Source: Monodelphis domestica
Taxonomy: Eukaryota; Chordata; Mammalia; Didelphimorphia; Didelphidae
Assembly (NCBI RefSeq): GCF_027887165.1
Contig: NC_077227.1
Location: 442,511,895 to 442,575,894, forward strand
Direction: 5' to 3'
DNA length: 64,000 bases
Made by a program: the position numbers and the translations under genes. Within the stretch, counting starts at the first letter, position 1, and the number at the start of each line of letters is the position of its first letter. This document shows, one piece after another, positions 11,621 to 23,299 of this stretch. The notes below the pieces were generated by a model that saw only the letters and a program-made list of their open reading frames with translations, was not told the origin of the DNA and did no database searches.

Positions 11621-12264
11621 TCTAATGGGGAAATTCCTTTATTAATGCAGGCTGGCACCTACTCTGAAGTTTATATATTCTTAGAATTACCTGGGATACT
11701 CAGAAATTAATTGACCCAGGGGTTCAAAATGACAATGCATATCAGATGTTAACTTGAATTTAGTTCTTGACTCCAAGGCTGGTTGCCTGCCTATCTGTTA
11801 CAAAATACTGCCTTTCATATCCACTATTATGATAGTATAACCTCTTTGGACTTCATCTAAGTTGAAGGTTAGAAGGGGGAAAAAAAAGGAGAGGTAATGA
11901 AATGTAAGAAAGACCCTTGAGATGAAAAGGAAAAGATCTGAGTTTTACTAGCTCAGCTACCTCTGAAGAGATCAGCAAGAAACAATTAACCTGCCCCTAT
12001 AACATAGACATCACAATGAACGAGATTAAAATATAATTTGGAAACTTCGGGTGCTGGGAAGTGGGGGGGAACAGAGCAGCACCAATGCGGGCTAGGCATG
12101 CATGCCAATACTTTGCCAATGCTGCCCTAGAGCATAATTGCCTTCATACCTTTATCTTCAATCATTGATCTGCATAAGGCCCATTGAATCTGGGAAATAA
12201 TTCTGGTGGTTCCTTCTTAGTGGTTTTCTAAGTATGCACACACACACCCATACCCACACACGAA

Positions 12265-12570
12265 AAGGACAAATGTGAAAGGTTAAGTAGGAGCATGACT
12301 ACAGAGGGCTCTGAATTTCAGTCGAAGAATTTAGGGAGCCACTAAAGGTTTTTGAGCAGAGGAGTGACATGGTCAAATTTCTTTTCGGAAGATTAGTATT
12401 CTGAATAAATAGCAGGACAGGCAGGAACTGTGCAGTGAGGAAGACTTCTTAGGAAGTCATTAATATAATCCAGGTGAGAGCTAATAAAGGTTTGAATTAG
12501 ACAGTAGCTTTCTGAATAGACAATAGGAGATGGAGGTGACATAGTAGAGGTAGAATTAATAGGATGTGGC
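12265..12570 (-). mobile_element. L2 fragment (reverse)
   Basis: Plus strand carries ggagccactaaaggtttttg, agcagaggagtgacatggtc, atccaggtgagagctaataa and gaattaataggatgtg, the antisense of the L2 ORF2 C-terminal region. It ends where a forward L2 starts, a head-to-head arrangement. Confidence 0.75.
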
Positions 12571-13800
12571 AGTTCACTATTCTGCATCTCGTCTCCCTCT
12601 CAGAGTCAAAAGCCAAGAAAAAAAGTTATCAGTTATACTCACCAATTTCTCAATTCACACCCCCTTCTTAACCCCTTGCAATTTGGCTTCCAATCTCATC
12701 ACTCCTCTGAAAGTTTTCTCCAAAGCTACTAATGAACTCAGTTGTGAAATCTGATGGCCTTTTCTCAATTCTTATTCTTCTCAACCTCTTTTGAAGTATT
12801 GTTTTGGTTAACCATCCTTGCCTCCCCCTGGGTTTCCATGATACTGTTCTCTCCTGGTTCTCTTCTGGCCTGTCTGATCTCTATTGTTTTCTTTGTGTGG
12901 GATCTTCATTCTTGTACTGCCTCTTATGTATACATTTAAACCAGAGCTCTGTCCTGGATCATTTCTTCTTTCCTTCTTTGTCTTATTTCATCAGATTTGA
13001 TGGGTTTCATTATTGCCCCAAGGCAGATGACTCGCTGATTTATATAACCCAGTCTTTCTTCTAACCTCCAGTTCTGCACCACAAACTATAGGACAATGCC
13101 AACTAGATGTCCCATAAGCACCTCAAATTGGACGTTTGAAACAGAACACATTATCTTACTCCTCTCTCCCTCTCCAAACGTATACTCTTCTTAGAATCTC
13201 TATTTCCATAGAGAAAAATCACATTATTTGCATACCTAGGTTAACATGTGTAGCATTACCCTGGACTCCTCACTCTGTTTCATTCTGTACAATTAATCAG
13301 TCACCAAGTCTTGATAATGTCTTCCATAATTTATATTACATTTGTCTCTTTCTCTTCATACACAAGGCCAGCTACCTCTCACTTGGACTACTGTGATAAC
13401 TTTCTAACTGTTCTGTAGTTTCTCTCCTCTCTGATGCATTTCCCACACAGTTGTCACTAGGACATGCCTAAAGTTCTGACCATGTCTCTTGTTCAATAAA
13501 CATTAGTGGCTCTACGATAAAATACCAGCTCGCCTACTTGCCTTTAAAAATACTTCACAATTTGGTTCCAGCCTAAATTCCAAGGTTCAATGCAACTAAT
13601 TTCACATATTCTACATTCTGGTTAAACTGGTCTGCTTAATGTTCCCCTTATGAGACACTGAGTGTACTTAGTGTGTTAGCACAGGCTTGAATGAAACCTA
13701 CCTCTTAGAATTCTTAGCTTCCTTTAAAGTTCAGCTCAAACAGGAAACTGCAAAGTTTCTGCATCCTCCACCCCTCCTCTGGAAATTATTATTATAAATT

Positions 13801-13983
13801 CTTACCTTCTGTCTTGGAGTCAATACTGTGTATTGGTTCCAAGGCAGGAGAGTGGTAAGGGCTAGGCAATGGGGGTTAAGTGACTTGCCCAGGGTCACAC
13901 AGCTGGGAAGTGTCTGAGGCCAAATTCGAACCCAGGACCTCCCATTTCTGGGCCTGGCTCTCAATCCACTGAGCTACCCAGCT
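13801..13983 (-). repeat. WSINE1/SINE1-type SINE inside L2
   Basis: Reverse copy from cttaccttctgtcttggagt to ccactgagctacccagc. It interrupts the L2 3' region. The duplication at its ends is not clear. Confidence 0.88.
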
Positions 13984-14085
13984 TATTTTGTATATATATA
14001 TTTTAATCTAATTTTTATTTACATGTTGTTTCCCTCAATAGCATGTAAGCTCCTTGAGGCCAGAGACTGTTTCACTTTTTATTTT

Positions 14086-14491
14086 ATTTTTAAACCTGTA
14101 CCTTCTGTCTTAGTATCAATTCCTTTTTTTTTCTTAGAACTTTTACCTTCTTAGAATTGATACTAAATATAGATCCCAAGGCAGAAGAATGAATAGTAAG
14201 GGCTAGGCAATGGGGGTTAAGTGACTTGCCCAGGATCACACAGCTAGTAAGTGTCTGAGACCAAATTTGAACCCAGGACCTCCTGTCTCCAGGCCTGGCC
14301 CTCTATCCACTGAGATACCTCATTACCCCTGAGTATCAATTCTAAGACAGGAGAATGTCAAGGGCTAGGCAATTGGGAACAAGTGACTTGCCCCGGGTCA
14401 CACAGCTAGGAAATGTCTGAGGCTACACTTGAATCCAGGTCTTCCTAACTCTAGGTCTAGTGCTCTATTCACTGTGCCACCTAGCTGCCCC
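14086..14491 (-). repeat. SINE carrying a second SINE, inside L2
   Basis: The outer WSINE1-type copy (taaacctgtaccttctgtct to cacctagctgcccc) is interrupted by a second copy at 14124-14330. The inner insertion is bracketed by tagtatcaattcc (14111-14123) and gagtatcaattct (14331-14343). The whole unit is bracketed by tgtttcactttttatttt (14068-14085) and tgtttcatttttatattt (14492-14509), duplicated L2 sequence. Order of events: L2, outer SINE, inner SINE. Confidence 0.88.
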
Positions 14492-15016
14492 TGTTTCATT
14501 TTTATATTTGTAGCCCCAGGGCCTAGCACATAGAAGGCACAGTAACTGCTTGCTGAAGGCTTGCATTAATGATAGAGGGAAGAGTCCAAGGATGACTCAG
14601 ATTATGAACCTAGGTGACTAGATAGATAGTAGCATCCTCATAAGAAGTTTGCAAGACAAGCTTTCTAGGGGAAGCTGGCAACTTTCACTTTGGACATGTT
14701 CAGTTTGTGATGATAATATGACAGTTAGGTATAATGCAATTTCCAATCTAATCTAATTTTTACAAAACAATAAAGACACATTCTATTGTTTGTACAACTT
14801 CTCAGTACAATTTTCATGATTGACCTCCTCATGTTCTATAGAAGAATATTGTACTGCCATGCACTACTATTTCCTGCTACATTATAATGGATTATGCTGT
14901 AAATTAAGATCCTAAATTAAGTAATAAGGCAGGACAAGATGTGAATTACACTGCAATAATTCACACCTTATGTGTTAGGCAGGAGGCCGAAAGCAGATTT
15001 CTCTCTGCAAAACTAG

Positions 15017-15514
15017 ATGAGTTGTTATACTATAATTCAAACCCTAAAATATACATTAAACAAAAGGGGAAAATGCTTATACTCTTGGACAGGGGATAGG
15101 CAGAGCAGAAGGGGGACAGTCAATGCTTGGATTAAAAAACCCAACAACCCTGAGATTTCTTTCAGGTTTCTGATTTTCTCAGAGTCAAAGCACAGTGGTC
15201 CTCAGCTCCCTGCAGGGTATTCAGCCACAGGGAACTTTCATTTGCAACAGGAGTGCCTGCTAGTCCTTTGGCACTGGCCTGGCTTGGAAAAGGACCAGCA
15301 TCTCTCTGAAGAGGAGATAAGAGGGGACATTCAAACAACCAAAGTTTTGTTTCCTTTCAGAGGCTGTGTCTCTCTTCAGAAAGGAAAATTGGTCGGAGAA
15401 GCATTTGCTGGTCTAAAAATGGCCATTCTTCATACCACATGGATTCCAGTTAAAAAAAGAGGAGGGCCACCAGGAAGGACGAAAGAATGGAGACCAACCA
15501 AAATACCAATGTAA
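15017..15514 (+). other. Unassigned 165-residue open frame
   Basis: One of the longest open frames not explained by a repeat, antisense to ITFG1 in the giant intron. Its second half is less AT-rich than its surroundings and encodes proline-, glycine- and basic-rich sequence (KKRGGPPGRTKEWRPTKIPM at the end). I recognise no domain, no splice context and no clear translation-start context. It may be chance, or part of an unknown repeat. A gene call is not justified. Confidence 0.2.
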
Positions 15515-15609
15515 ATATCGAAAGAAGAGATTCATTTGCTTAAAGGCAGGCCCTTTTAATTATACACGATCTTTGCTTTCTTAAAAACAATAATCATAGC
15601 CTTAAAGAT

Positions 15610-15800
15610 TGAAATCAACTTTACATATATTATCTGATTTAGGACAACTATCCTGTGAGGGAAGTACGGTGGATTTGGAGATTTCCCTTAACTCTTTCAT
15701 ACTTCCATTTTACTGATGAGGCTAGTAATTAATTGTCAGAGGGTATATTTAAATCTATAACTTCCTGACTTCAAGTCCAACATTCTATCCATTTGTGTCT
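15610..15800 (-). repeat. MIR/THER1 SINE (reverse, degraded)
   Basis: Has acatatattatctgatttag, ccattttactgatgaggcta and acttcctgacttcaagtcca, the decayed antisense MIR core. Confidence 0.65.
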
Positions 15801-16189
15801 AGATGTTTTCACAGATCAAAGATTCCACAACATTTTAATACTTCCTCAGGGAAGTGTATACCAACTCCAGAGAATAGCAAGGGGCACTTCTTGTACCATT
15901 TAGGTACTTTGTGGATATTCAGGTGCTTCATTGATTATGGAGTAATTTCTGGAGACCACTCTGGACCCCAGATGGTTTTGGTGATATGGGATCATGAACT
16001 TCTGGCTAATTCTGATTTTAATTGGGGATTTGGAAGTATTTACTTTGATCCATTCCAAATAAGTCATAGAGTGTTAGAGAGGGAAGACACTTCAGAAATG
16101 ATATAGTTCAAATCACTCAGAGTGGGCCAGTGGTTCCCAAGTAGCAGAGAGAGACGGGGTTTAACCCAAGTTCATCAATCACAGAATAT

Positions 16190-16370
16190 CATGATAGATT
16201 TAGATCTGGACAGGCACCTTAGAGATCATTTAGTTCAGTTCTCTCATTTTACAGATGAGAAAATGGAGACAGAAAAGTGATGTGCTAAGGCCACCCAGGC
16301 AGTAAGTGGAAGAGAGACTAGACTCCCAACCCTGGTTAGCAGATTCCAAACTGAGTATCATTCTGGGATT
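16190..16370 (-). repeat. MIR-class SINE (reverse)
   Basis: Contains ccttagagatcatttagttc, cattttacagatgagaaaat and gcagtaagtggaagagagac, an antisense MIR-type copy. Confidence 0.75.
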
Positions 16371-17459
16371 GAGTCCATGCCTAGGTCAAAGAGAAGGGCC
16401 ATTTGCCAGTGTGATATTGAAATCACCGTAAATAAAAATTCCTTCTTCCTCTGGGATGCTAAAATAAAGCACTGTGTCTTGATACTGTATGATTTCCTTA
16501 AAAAACTAACAAATTACTTGAGAACTTTTTTTGGCCAGAAATATAATCTATTGTAAAGATTTGAGACAATATGGAGGTGAGATATCCTTATGAGGAGAGA
16601 AAAATGGTGACTGTATTGTTGAATAACACATTGATTTAAGTGAGACCTGGAGGGAGAAAAATATAGAAAACATTTTGTTCACCTTAAAGACTATGTACAC
16701 ATCTACACACCAGAAAAATGAAAAAGATTAAGGTATCTAACACCTTCTTCAAAGGGAGCTTTAATCTGGGACTCTTTTTAAGCTCGTTAACTGAATATTA
16801 TGTAAACAGTTATACCTAATATATGCTTTGAAAAGAAATAATGATCTAGGCACTGCCAGGAGTCTTAGATCTCATATAAGAATATATAATTACCTAATAT
16901 TGTTGTTAGTAACAGAGGTAAGATATATATTAGGCACAATCTTTCCTAGTGCTTTATACATTTAAAACATATCTTACAGTTTTGGGTTTTTTTTACACCA
17001 CTAAATTTAGTTTATTAAGGCTGCTGTACACTCATTGTCCCCTAGTGCCTTGTAAAAGTGATTGTGTCTCCTCACATTTCTGTTGTTACTCAATATAACA
17101 AATCTACCATTACCTAGCATCTAATTAAGCTAGAATTCTTCATGAACTGGCACATCAGAATACCTACAGTTCAGTGGCAAATTATGTTCATAACCATTTC
17201 TCTGAAGTACTTTTGCATTAACGAGCATACTGTTAGATTATGAAGTACCTTCTAAGTCAAAGAAAAATTATGCTGCGATCGGTATATCCTAATGTTAAAT
17301 GTAGTTTACTGTAAGATTTTTAAAAACTTTGCGAACACTTAAATTCCGAATGACTTATTTAAACATATGAACAATTTGTCCTTTTGCCTGAGCAGCGTTC
17401 CATGTAAAGAATGTAAAATAGACCCCCTTCCCTAATACACTTATCTTCATGTAGTACTT

Positions 17460-18175
17460 GCAAAGAGCCTGGTTCCCTATAACTGCCAGGATCAAATGTG
17501 AATTCCTCTGGCACTGAAAGTCCTTCATAAAGTAGCTCCTCTCTACCTCTATTCTTTTTACACCTTATATTCCCTCTTGCCCTCTCTCTGTCTCTGTCTG
17601 TCTCTCTCTCCCCTTACCTTGTTTTAGAATCCATACTAAGTATCACTTCCAAAGCAAAAGAGAAATTAGGGCTATGCAATAGGGGTCAAGTGACTTGCTC
17701 AAGGTCACAAAGCTAGGAAGTATCTGAGATCACATTTGAACCCAGGCCCTTCTGAATCCAGGCCTGGCTCTCTAACTACTGTGCCATTCAGATGTCCTCT
17801 TTATGTAGTCTTAATCCAGTAACATTGTCTTCCTGCTATCCCATGTACAAGATATTCCAATTTTCAGCTCTGGGCATTTTCTCTGGCTCTCTCCCAGGCT
17901 TGAAACTTCCTCCCTACTCATCGCCACTTGCTAACTTCCCTAGCTTCTTTCAAGTCTCAACTAAAATTTCATCTTCTACAGGAAGCTCTTAACAATCCTC
18001 TTAATTCTAGTGCATTCTCTCAGTTAATTATTTCCTATTTCTTGTTTGCTTATTGTCTTCCCCGTTAGACTTTTGAGCTCCTTGAGGGCAGGGAATATTT
18101 TTTGGATTTCTATGTATCTAAAGCATTTAGCGCAGTGGCTGGCACATAGTAGGCACTTATAAATGTTTCCTGCCT
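17460..18175 (+). mobile_element. L2 3' end split by a SINE
   Basis: First part 17468-17610 (ccaggatcaaatgtgaattc, gaaagtccttcataaagtag), then the SINE at 17617-17798, then 17800-18175 (aatccagtaacattgtcttc, tgggcattttctctggctct, caggaagctcttaacaatcc, tgagctccttgagggcaggg, cagtggctggcacatagtag, gcacttataaatg). The 3' end is complete. Confidence 0.88.
17617..17798 (-). repeat. WSINE1/SINE1-type SINE inside L2
   Basis: Reverse copy: ttaccttgttttagaatcca, ggggtcaagtgacttgctca, ttgaacccaggcccttctga. A CT-rich stretch (17580-17612) borders its tail. Confidence 0.85.
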
Positions 18176-19890
18176 GTATGATAGTGGTGGCCTGACACCT
18201 AGTCCTTTCTCATGGCCTGTCCTGGATACAATGAACATGTTCCTAGAGGTATGACAGTCTCTTTTTATTCGATGCCTTAGAATACATTTCTCCAGAGAAA
18301 TAAAGCTATACATGGAGTTCACCTTCCAGCCTAGCCCAAGAGTTTTTCTAGGTCAACCTACTAACCCGATCACCAGTTATAAAACTGCTTTTATGAGAAA
18401 ATGTGTTCTAAGCCTCAAATAATGATATAAAAAGGAACTGCTGGAATATGACCCATTTATGAGCTAAAGCCTGCTTATATTTAAAAAATATTTTATCTCT
18501 TAAAGTTGTTTTTATTGTTGTCTTTTTTTATTCATGATTATCTCCAGTATTCTTATTTTGTCTTTCAGAGTCATTCTATATAATAAATAGCATTTTTTAA
18601 GAACAAAAAATAAGAAAACTCCGTCTAATCTACTGTTTTTTAAATTCATTCCTATAAGCATTTAAAAAATTTGTTGGATGTTCCCTTTTGTATGCAGAAT
18701 GTTTTAATAAGAACACTATATTCCTTAAGCATCCTGATAATATACTGCCCCATGGCCATATGGGATACAAGGACCACAACTGTCTTATTAACTGGGCAGA
18801 TTTTTATTAGTACGTCAGTGACCTATATATTTTTAATTAACTAAGCTAGAATAGCAACAGAAGGAAGCAGGTTGATTAAAAAAAATCAAAGTGATGATGA
18901 TTTTATCACCTGAATCTACTATTGAAGCATTTAACAAGCAATACGGAGAAAGCTAATCTCTCAATAAAGAATATCACTAAAAATTCCAAAAGGCTTTTTT
19001 TTTTTTTGATAATGAGTCAAACACCTGTAATTCTCAATAGCACATTATATCTGGGATTCAAAAGTGGGAAAAGAAGTGAGTAAAGACATAGGGAGGAAAA
19101 GATCCAAAATTAATCTTTATTGTTTTAAGAACACGTGTTAACTGTTCACGAGTTTTAGAACTGATAATTTTCAGTGTATCAAGGTTTGGGTATTTTCATT
19201 ATCAAGCAGCCTTCAAGTTTTTTGTCATCCTTGAAAATTTCTGGGAATGAAATTAATAAATAACTTTACATATATAAAAATAAAGAAAAATTCTTTGCCA
19301 AAATCTACTTGAAGGTAAAATTGGACTGGCTTTTATCTTTTACTCTCTCATGCTATAAGGATTTGGGAAAAATTAAGTCTTACAAATATAAGTGGGTTCT
19401 CAACAATCAATGTATAAAAATGTAAGACCATAAATGGCATGCCACAGCTTTTAATCCTAAGCCTGGTTAACCTAATTCAAGAACTCTTAAATTTAAAAGC
19501 TAACATTTATGTGAACTTAATATTATTACACAGATACTTCTGACCTTTAAACAAACCTGGTTAGTAGGCAGCTTTTTGCTCAAGGAGTTAATGCAGTATT
19601 GACTTCCTACCTGGAAACAAGAAGTCGAAGAGGCTGCTTTCACAGAAAAAGCCCATGAACTAATCAATGCCTGCTAAAAGTGTGTAATTCTGGGAAAGGA
19701 CACATGATTCAAGAGTCACATTGTTACCTAGAGATCCTGAATGCTCCTTAGTCAACTGTCTGTAGGAAATTCATTAGGAACTAGATGAAAACGCTGAAAT
19801 TCCACATCCTGGAGGACATTTCCCACATGGGAGGTGCAGCTTGAATTCATAGCAGGTTATAGAAAGGAGAAGGGGAAGGGAGTAAGTATC
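18176..19890. other. ITFG1: Intron sequence, no recognised element
   Basis: AT-rich unique sequence. I see no SINE core, LINE signature or plausible exon. Confidence 0.5.
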
Positions 19891-19899
19891 TATTATAGT

Positions 19900-20120
19900 A
19901 CCAAATATGCAATGGCACTGTGCTAAGTGCTTTATACATTTTATTTCAATTTGTCTTTACAATACATTTATTATCCCATTTTCTAGATGAGGAAACTGAG
20001 CCAGTCAGAGGTTAAGAAACTTGCCAAGGGTCACACAACCAGCACCTAGGTATGGCTCTGAATTCAGGTTTTCCTGACTCCAGGCCCAAGGTTTTGTCAA
20101 CTGAGCCACCTATTGCCTTG
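19900..20120 (-). repeat. MIR/THER1 SINE (reverse), near full length
   Basis: Plus strand: cactgtgctaagtgctttat, ctagatgaggaaactgagcc, cttgccaagggtcacacaac, ttttcctgactccaggccca and tcaactgagccacctattgc. Confidence 0.85.
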
Positions 20121-20129
20121 TTGGACCTT

Positions 20130-20490
20130 TTCTTCTGGTTTAGAAGGGATGCCTCATGATGAGGGAATAAAAGTTGTGACACTGCAATAGCTCCCACAAA
20201 CTGCTTTTCCTTCTTGATCTGGTACTTCTGGACTTCATCTTTCTCTGGAGGAGCGGATCTTTAGGGTTCCTTAAGAGAATGGCTGTTCTTCTAGAATAAG
20301 GGTTACTTTGTATGACTATTAAACTTTTATTTGGGACTTTCAATTCTGCAGTATCTAAAGTCTCAGAGGCTCTGGCAATGAATTTGCATTTCCTTCCAAG
20401 ACTTGGAGCTGAGTAAATGTGTAGGAAAGAAAGGATAGCTTCAGTTTTGGAACAGGAGAACCAATTTTCCCTCATTTTTTCCTGTTCCAT
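20130..20490 (-). pseudogene. Possible unidentified host retropseudogene
   Basis: A 116-residue minus-strand frame (20140-20490). Near its end another frame reads EKDEVQKYQIKKEKQFVGAI, which has real-protein composition, and a third then gives KPEEKVQQG. This suggests an old coding sequence with frame changes. I cannot name the parent. It abuts the MIR at 19900-20120 and shows no A-tail. Chance remains possible. Confidence 0.2.
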
Positions 20491-20544
20491 TATTAATATG
20501 GCATTTAGATCATAAAGAATAAATCTCCAATTGATCCTGTTGGT

Positions 20545-20665
20545 ACTTAGTTACTACTTCTTGTGTCCCCTGTAGGGACTGTTTTTATTTTCTTATGTAT
20601 CCTAGCACAATGCCTGGCACACAAGGTTCAAAAATGCTTTTGATTCATAACTGACTGAAGAATGA
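20545..20665 (+). mobile_element. L2 3' end fragment
   Basis: Contains ccctgtagggactgttttta and tagcacaatgcctggcacac, the L2 3' terminal signature. Confidence 0.65.
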
Positions 20666-21779
20666 AGCAATTTAAGTAAATTTTCAGTTTTCTTTTCTGA
20701 AATTAGCTTAGAAAGATTTTAAGTGAGAGATGAGCCATAGTTACCAATCTAGTTCCTACAAATAAGTCTTCTGTGGGCTATGAATATAGGCTGTCTTTGA
20801 TGCCTTCTTTTCTGTATTAAAGACATTGCTTAATTCACAAAACTGCTATTAGAAAGAATAATGGGCCTGGCCAGTACATGTCAATGATAATGCAAAGCAA
20901 AATAATAAAACCTGGAATGCTCACTAAATCAAATGGCTTTAGATGATGTGGCCTACTGAGTTCCTATTTAATGGTCATCACTTCTTATAGAGCTGTATTA
21001 GAGAAGGATGCTGCTTTGGAAGTTACATGAGACTTTGTTTCTACAATCATGCCTTAGGTTAAAAGAAAAAGTCTGGCTCCCAAAATGGGCAATGTGGTAT
21101 GAAAGAGCTAAATGGGGAAGCACAGTTTATGCTTCATTGTGCTTTATCTGCTCTATCAGTTTCTGACCTTTTGTGAGAAGCAAATCAGTGGGCTTTCTCG
21201 TTGCCACAGGCTTCCATTCTCAGTGTCCGGGATAGGTTCAGAGCAAAGCACTGGAAAGGAAATAAAATTCTACAGTCCTGAGACTATAGGGAAGAAAGAC
21301 ATATGTTGGTTTTACAAGTCTAAGGCAGAAGTAGGAGTTTTAGTTATAAAGTGCAAGGGAAAGGATTATTTTTGCTGGAAGTTGTGATTTTGTAAGTGAA
21401 TGTTCATCTGACTAGGTAGCTAGATGTCACATGTGCCTTGAAATGGAGAACTGTTGACATGAGGTTGCTCAGAAGAAATTAAACAAAGTAAAACTATCTT
21501 AAACTTTTCTATCAGTAGACTCATGTCTTCCACGTACCTTTAACCGAGAGACTAAGATTAAAGTTGTGATTAGCAGTGAACATCTTAGTCTCTTAAATGC
21601 CAGGTTTTTAACCTTCCTTTCCCGTATCACAGCACTTACTTTAATCTCTATCATTTCTTCCCATTTCCTACCTACCTGAGCCACACTGGTCATGTACATC
21701 TTTTATCACAGTTGCTGTTTCCGTTTGTGTGAATTCTTTGCTGTTGCCCTGTATGCCTTGAATTATCTGTCACTTTTCA

Positions 21780-22080
21780 TCTGTCCAGCTTCTGCCACTT
21801 TCCTTTCAAATCCTCAGTCAAATGATGCTTCTTCTGAGACACACCTCTGAAACCTTCAGCTAGATCTTTAAATACGATCCACTCTGAAGGCAACAGATGC
21901 TCAACTATCTCACCCCCTCCCCCTGCTACTGTACTTCTTGCCTAAACATGTCAACACCCGTTACTGTCTTATGGTGTTTTTATTTGTTACAATCAATATT
22001 CAGGGCAGGAACAGTGTCTTATTTGGTTTTTATTTTTTTAAACATGTTTGTGTACTCATTGTGTATTGATTGTTAACGCT
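21780..22080 (+). mobile_element. Probable L2 3' end, heavily decayed
   Basis: Weak match: ttctgccactttcctttcaa, tcaaatgatgcttcttctga, gggcaggaacagtgtcttat. Order fits L2 but identity is low. Confidence 0.4.
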
Positions 22081-22819
22081 AAGGTGCAAGAATTGTCATC
22101 TAGCTTCAGAATATAAACTATTAACTAAGCATGAACCATTTCTAGTGTCTGTCCTCTTTTATCTTCTCTTCCTCTTCTTCCCAATTCTGATGACTATAGA
22201 AATATTTTCTCCAGAAAATTCAAGTGGTTGAGACAGAATAGGTCATTACATAATTCATTGTGTGATTATATTTACTCATTAAGATTCCTCATTGCTGGTA
22301 TTATACTGCCCTGGTATATTTTCTTTCTGAGTATATACTTCACCAGCAGTTGGTACTGAGTTTCTTTTGTGTTTCAGTGTTCAAACTGCCTACTTCATGC
22401 TATTCAGTTATTACAAGTCCCAAGATAAATGCATTTCGAGTGCCACTATCATTTTATGTTCTTAAAATCATCCTTGTGTTCATCTTTATTAAGAATAGGG
22501 TCAATACAGTTCAACTTGAGAATTTAAAAGACAGATTTTTCTTTCTCTAGATAGAGTATAGAAGATTATGCCTCTCTTCTGGTCTTAGTTATATTTTCAA
22601 GCACATTTTCAAACTTTCTCTGGGGCCACTCACTCTTTATTATTCCAGGGTGCATTGTTGAGTGAGCTTGGTAATACAATGGTGTTTGCTGAATAGCACC
22701 AAGCAATTTAGATGACTATTATTATATATCTACTAAGCTCCAACAATAAGCTCTGAAGATTTTGTCCTTCATCTGTGCAATGCCTCCTGTAAATTCGATT
22801 TAGTCTCCTTTTTTGTATT

Positions 22820-23290
22820 TTGCAGATAAAGAGCTGCAGGGAACTGATGCAAAGTGAGGTGAGCAGAACCAGAAGATTGTACAGAGTGACAGCAATATTT
22901 GCTGATGAACAACTGTGAATGACCTAATTATTCTCAGCAATGCAGTGATCCAAGACAATTCCAGGAACTCATAATGAAAAATGCCATCTGCCTGCCCAAT
23001 AATGATGGACTCTGAATGTAGGCTGAAACATACTATATTCTACTTTATTTCTCCTCTTTTTGGATTTGTCTGAGATCTCTTCCACAAAATGACTAATAAT
23101 GAAAAATGTTTTACACGATTGCACATGTAAACTCTATATCAGATTGCTTACCATCTTAGGGAGTAGGATGAAGGACTGAGGATGGGAAGGAAGGAGAGAA
23201 TTCAGAACTCAAAATTAAAAAAAAGATTAATATTAAAAATTGTTTTTATGTGTAACTGGGGAAAACAAAATATTACTAAAAAAAAAAAGA
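22820..23290 (+). mobile_element. 5'-truncated L1 3' end
   Basis: Marsupial L1 tail: gaactgatgcaaagtgaggt, gagcagaaccagaagattgt, tctcagcaatgcagtgatcc, aagacaattccaggaactca, gtaactggggaaaacaaaat and a terminal A-run. The flanks aaagagctgcag and aaatagctacag may be a diverged target-site duplication. Confidence 0.88.
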
Positions 23291-23299
23291 AATAGCTAC

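Larger units (their letters stand above)
12585..14580 (+). mobile_element. Long L2 LINE copy split by SINEs
   Basis: About 1.4 kb of L2 ORF2 plus 3' UTR. Forward blocks in order: ttgcaatttggcttccaatc, actgttctctcctggttctc, aggcagatgactcgctgatt (encoding ADDSLIY, the reverse-transcriptase catalytic motif region), cctggactcctcactctgtt, acttggactactgtgataac, aataaacattagtggctcta, then agcatgtaagctccttgagg and cctagcacatagaaggcaca at the 3' end. SINEs at 13801-13983 and 14086-14491 interrupt it. No long intact frame remains. Confidence 0.8.
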
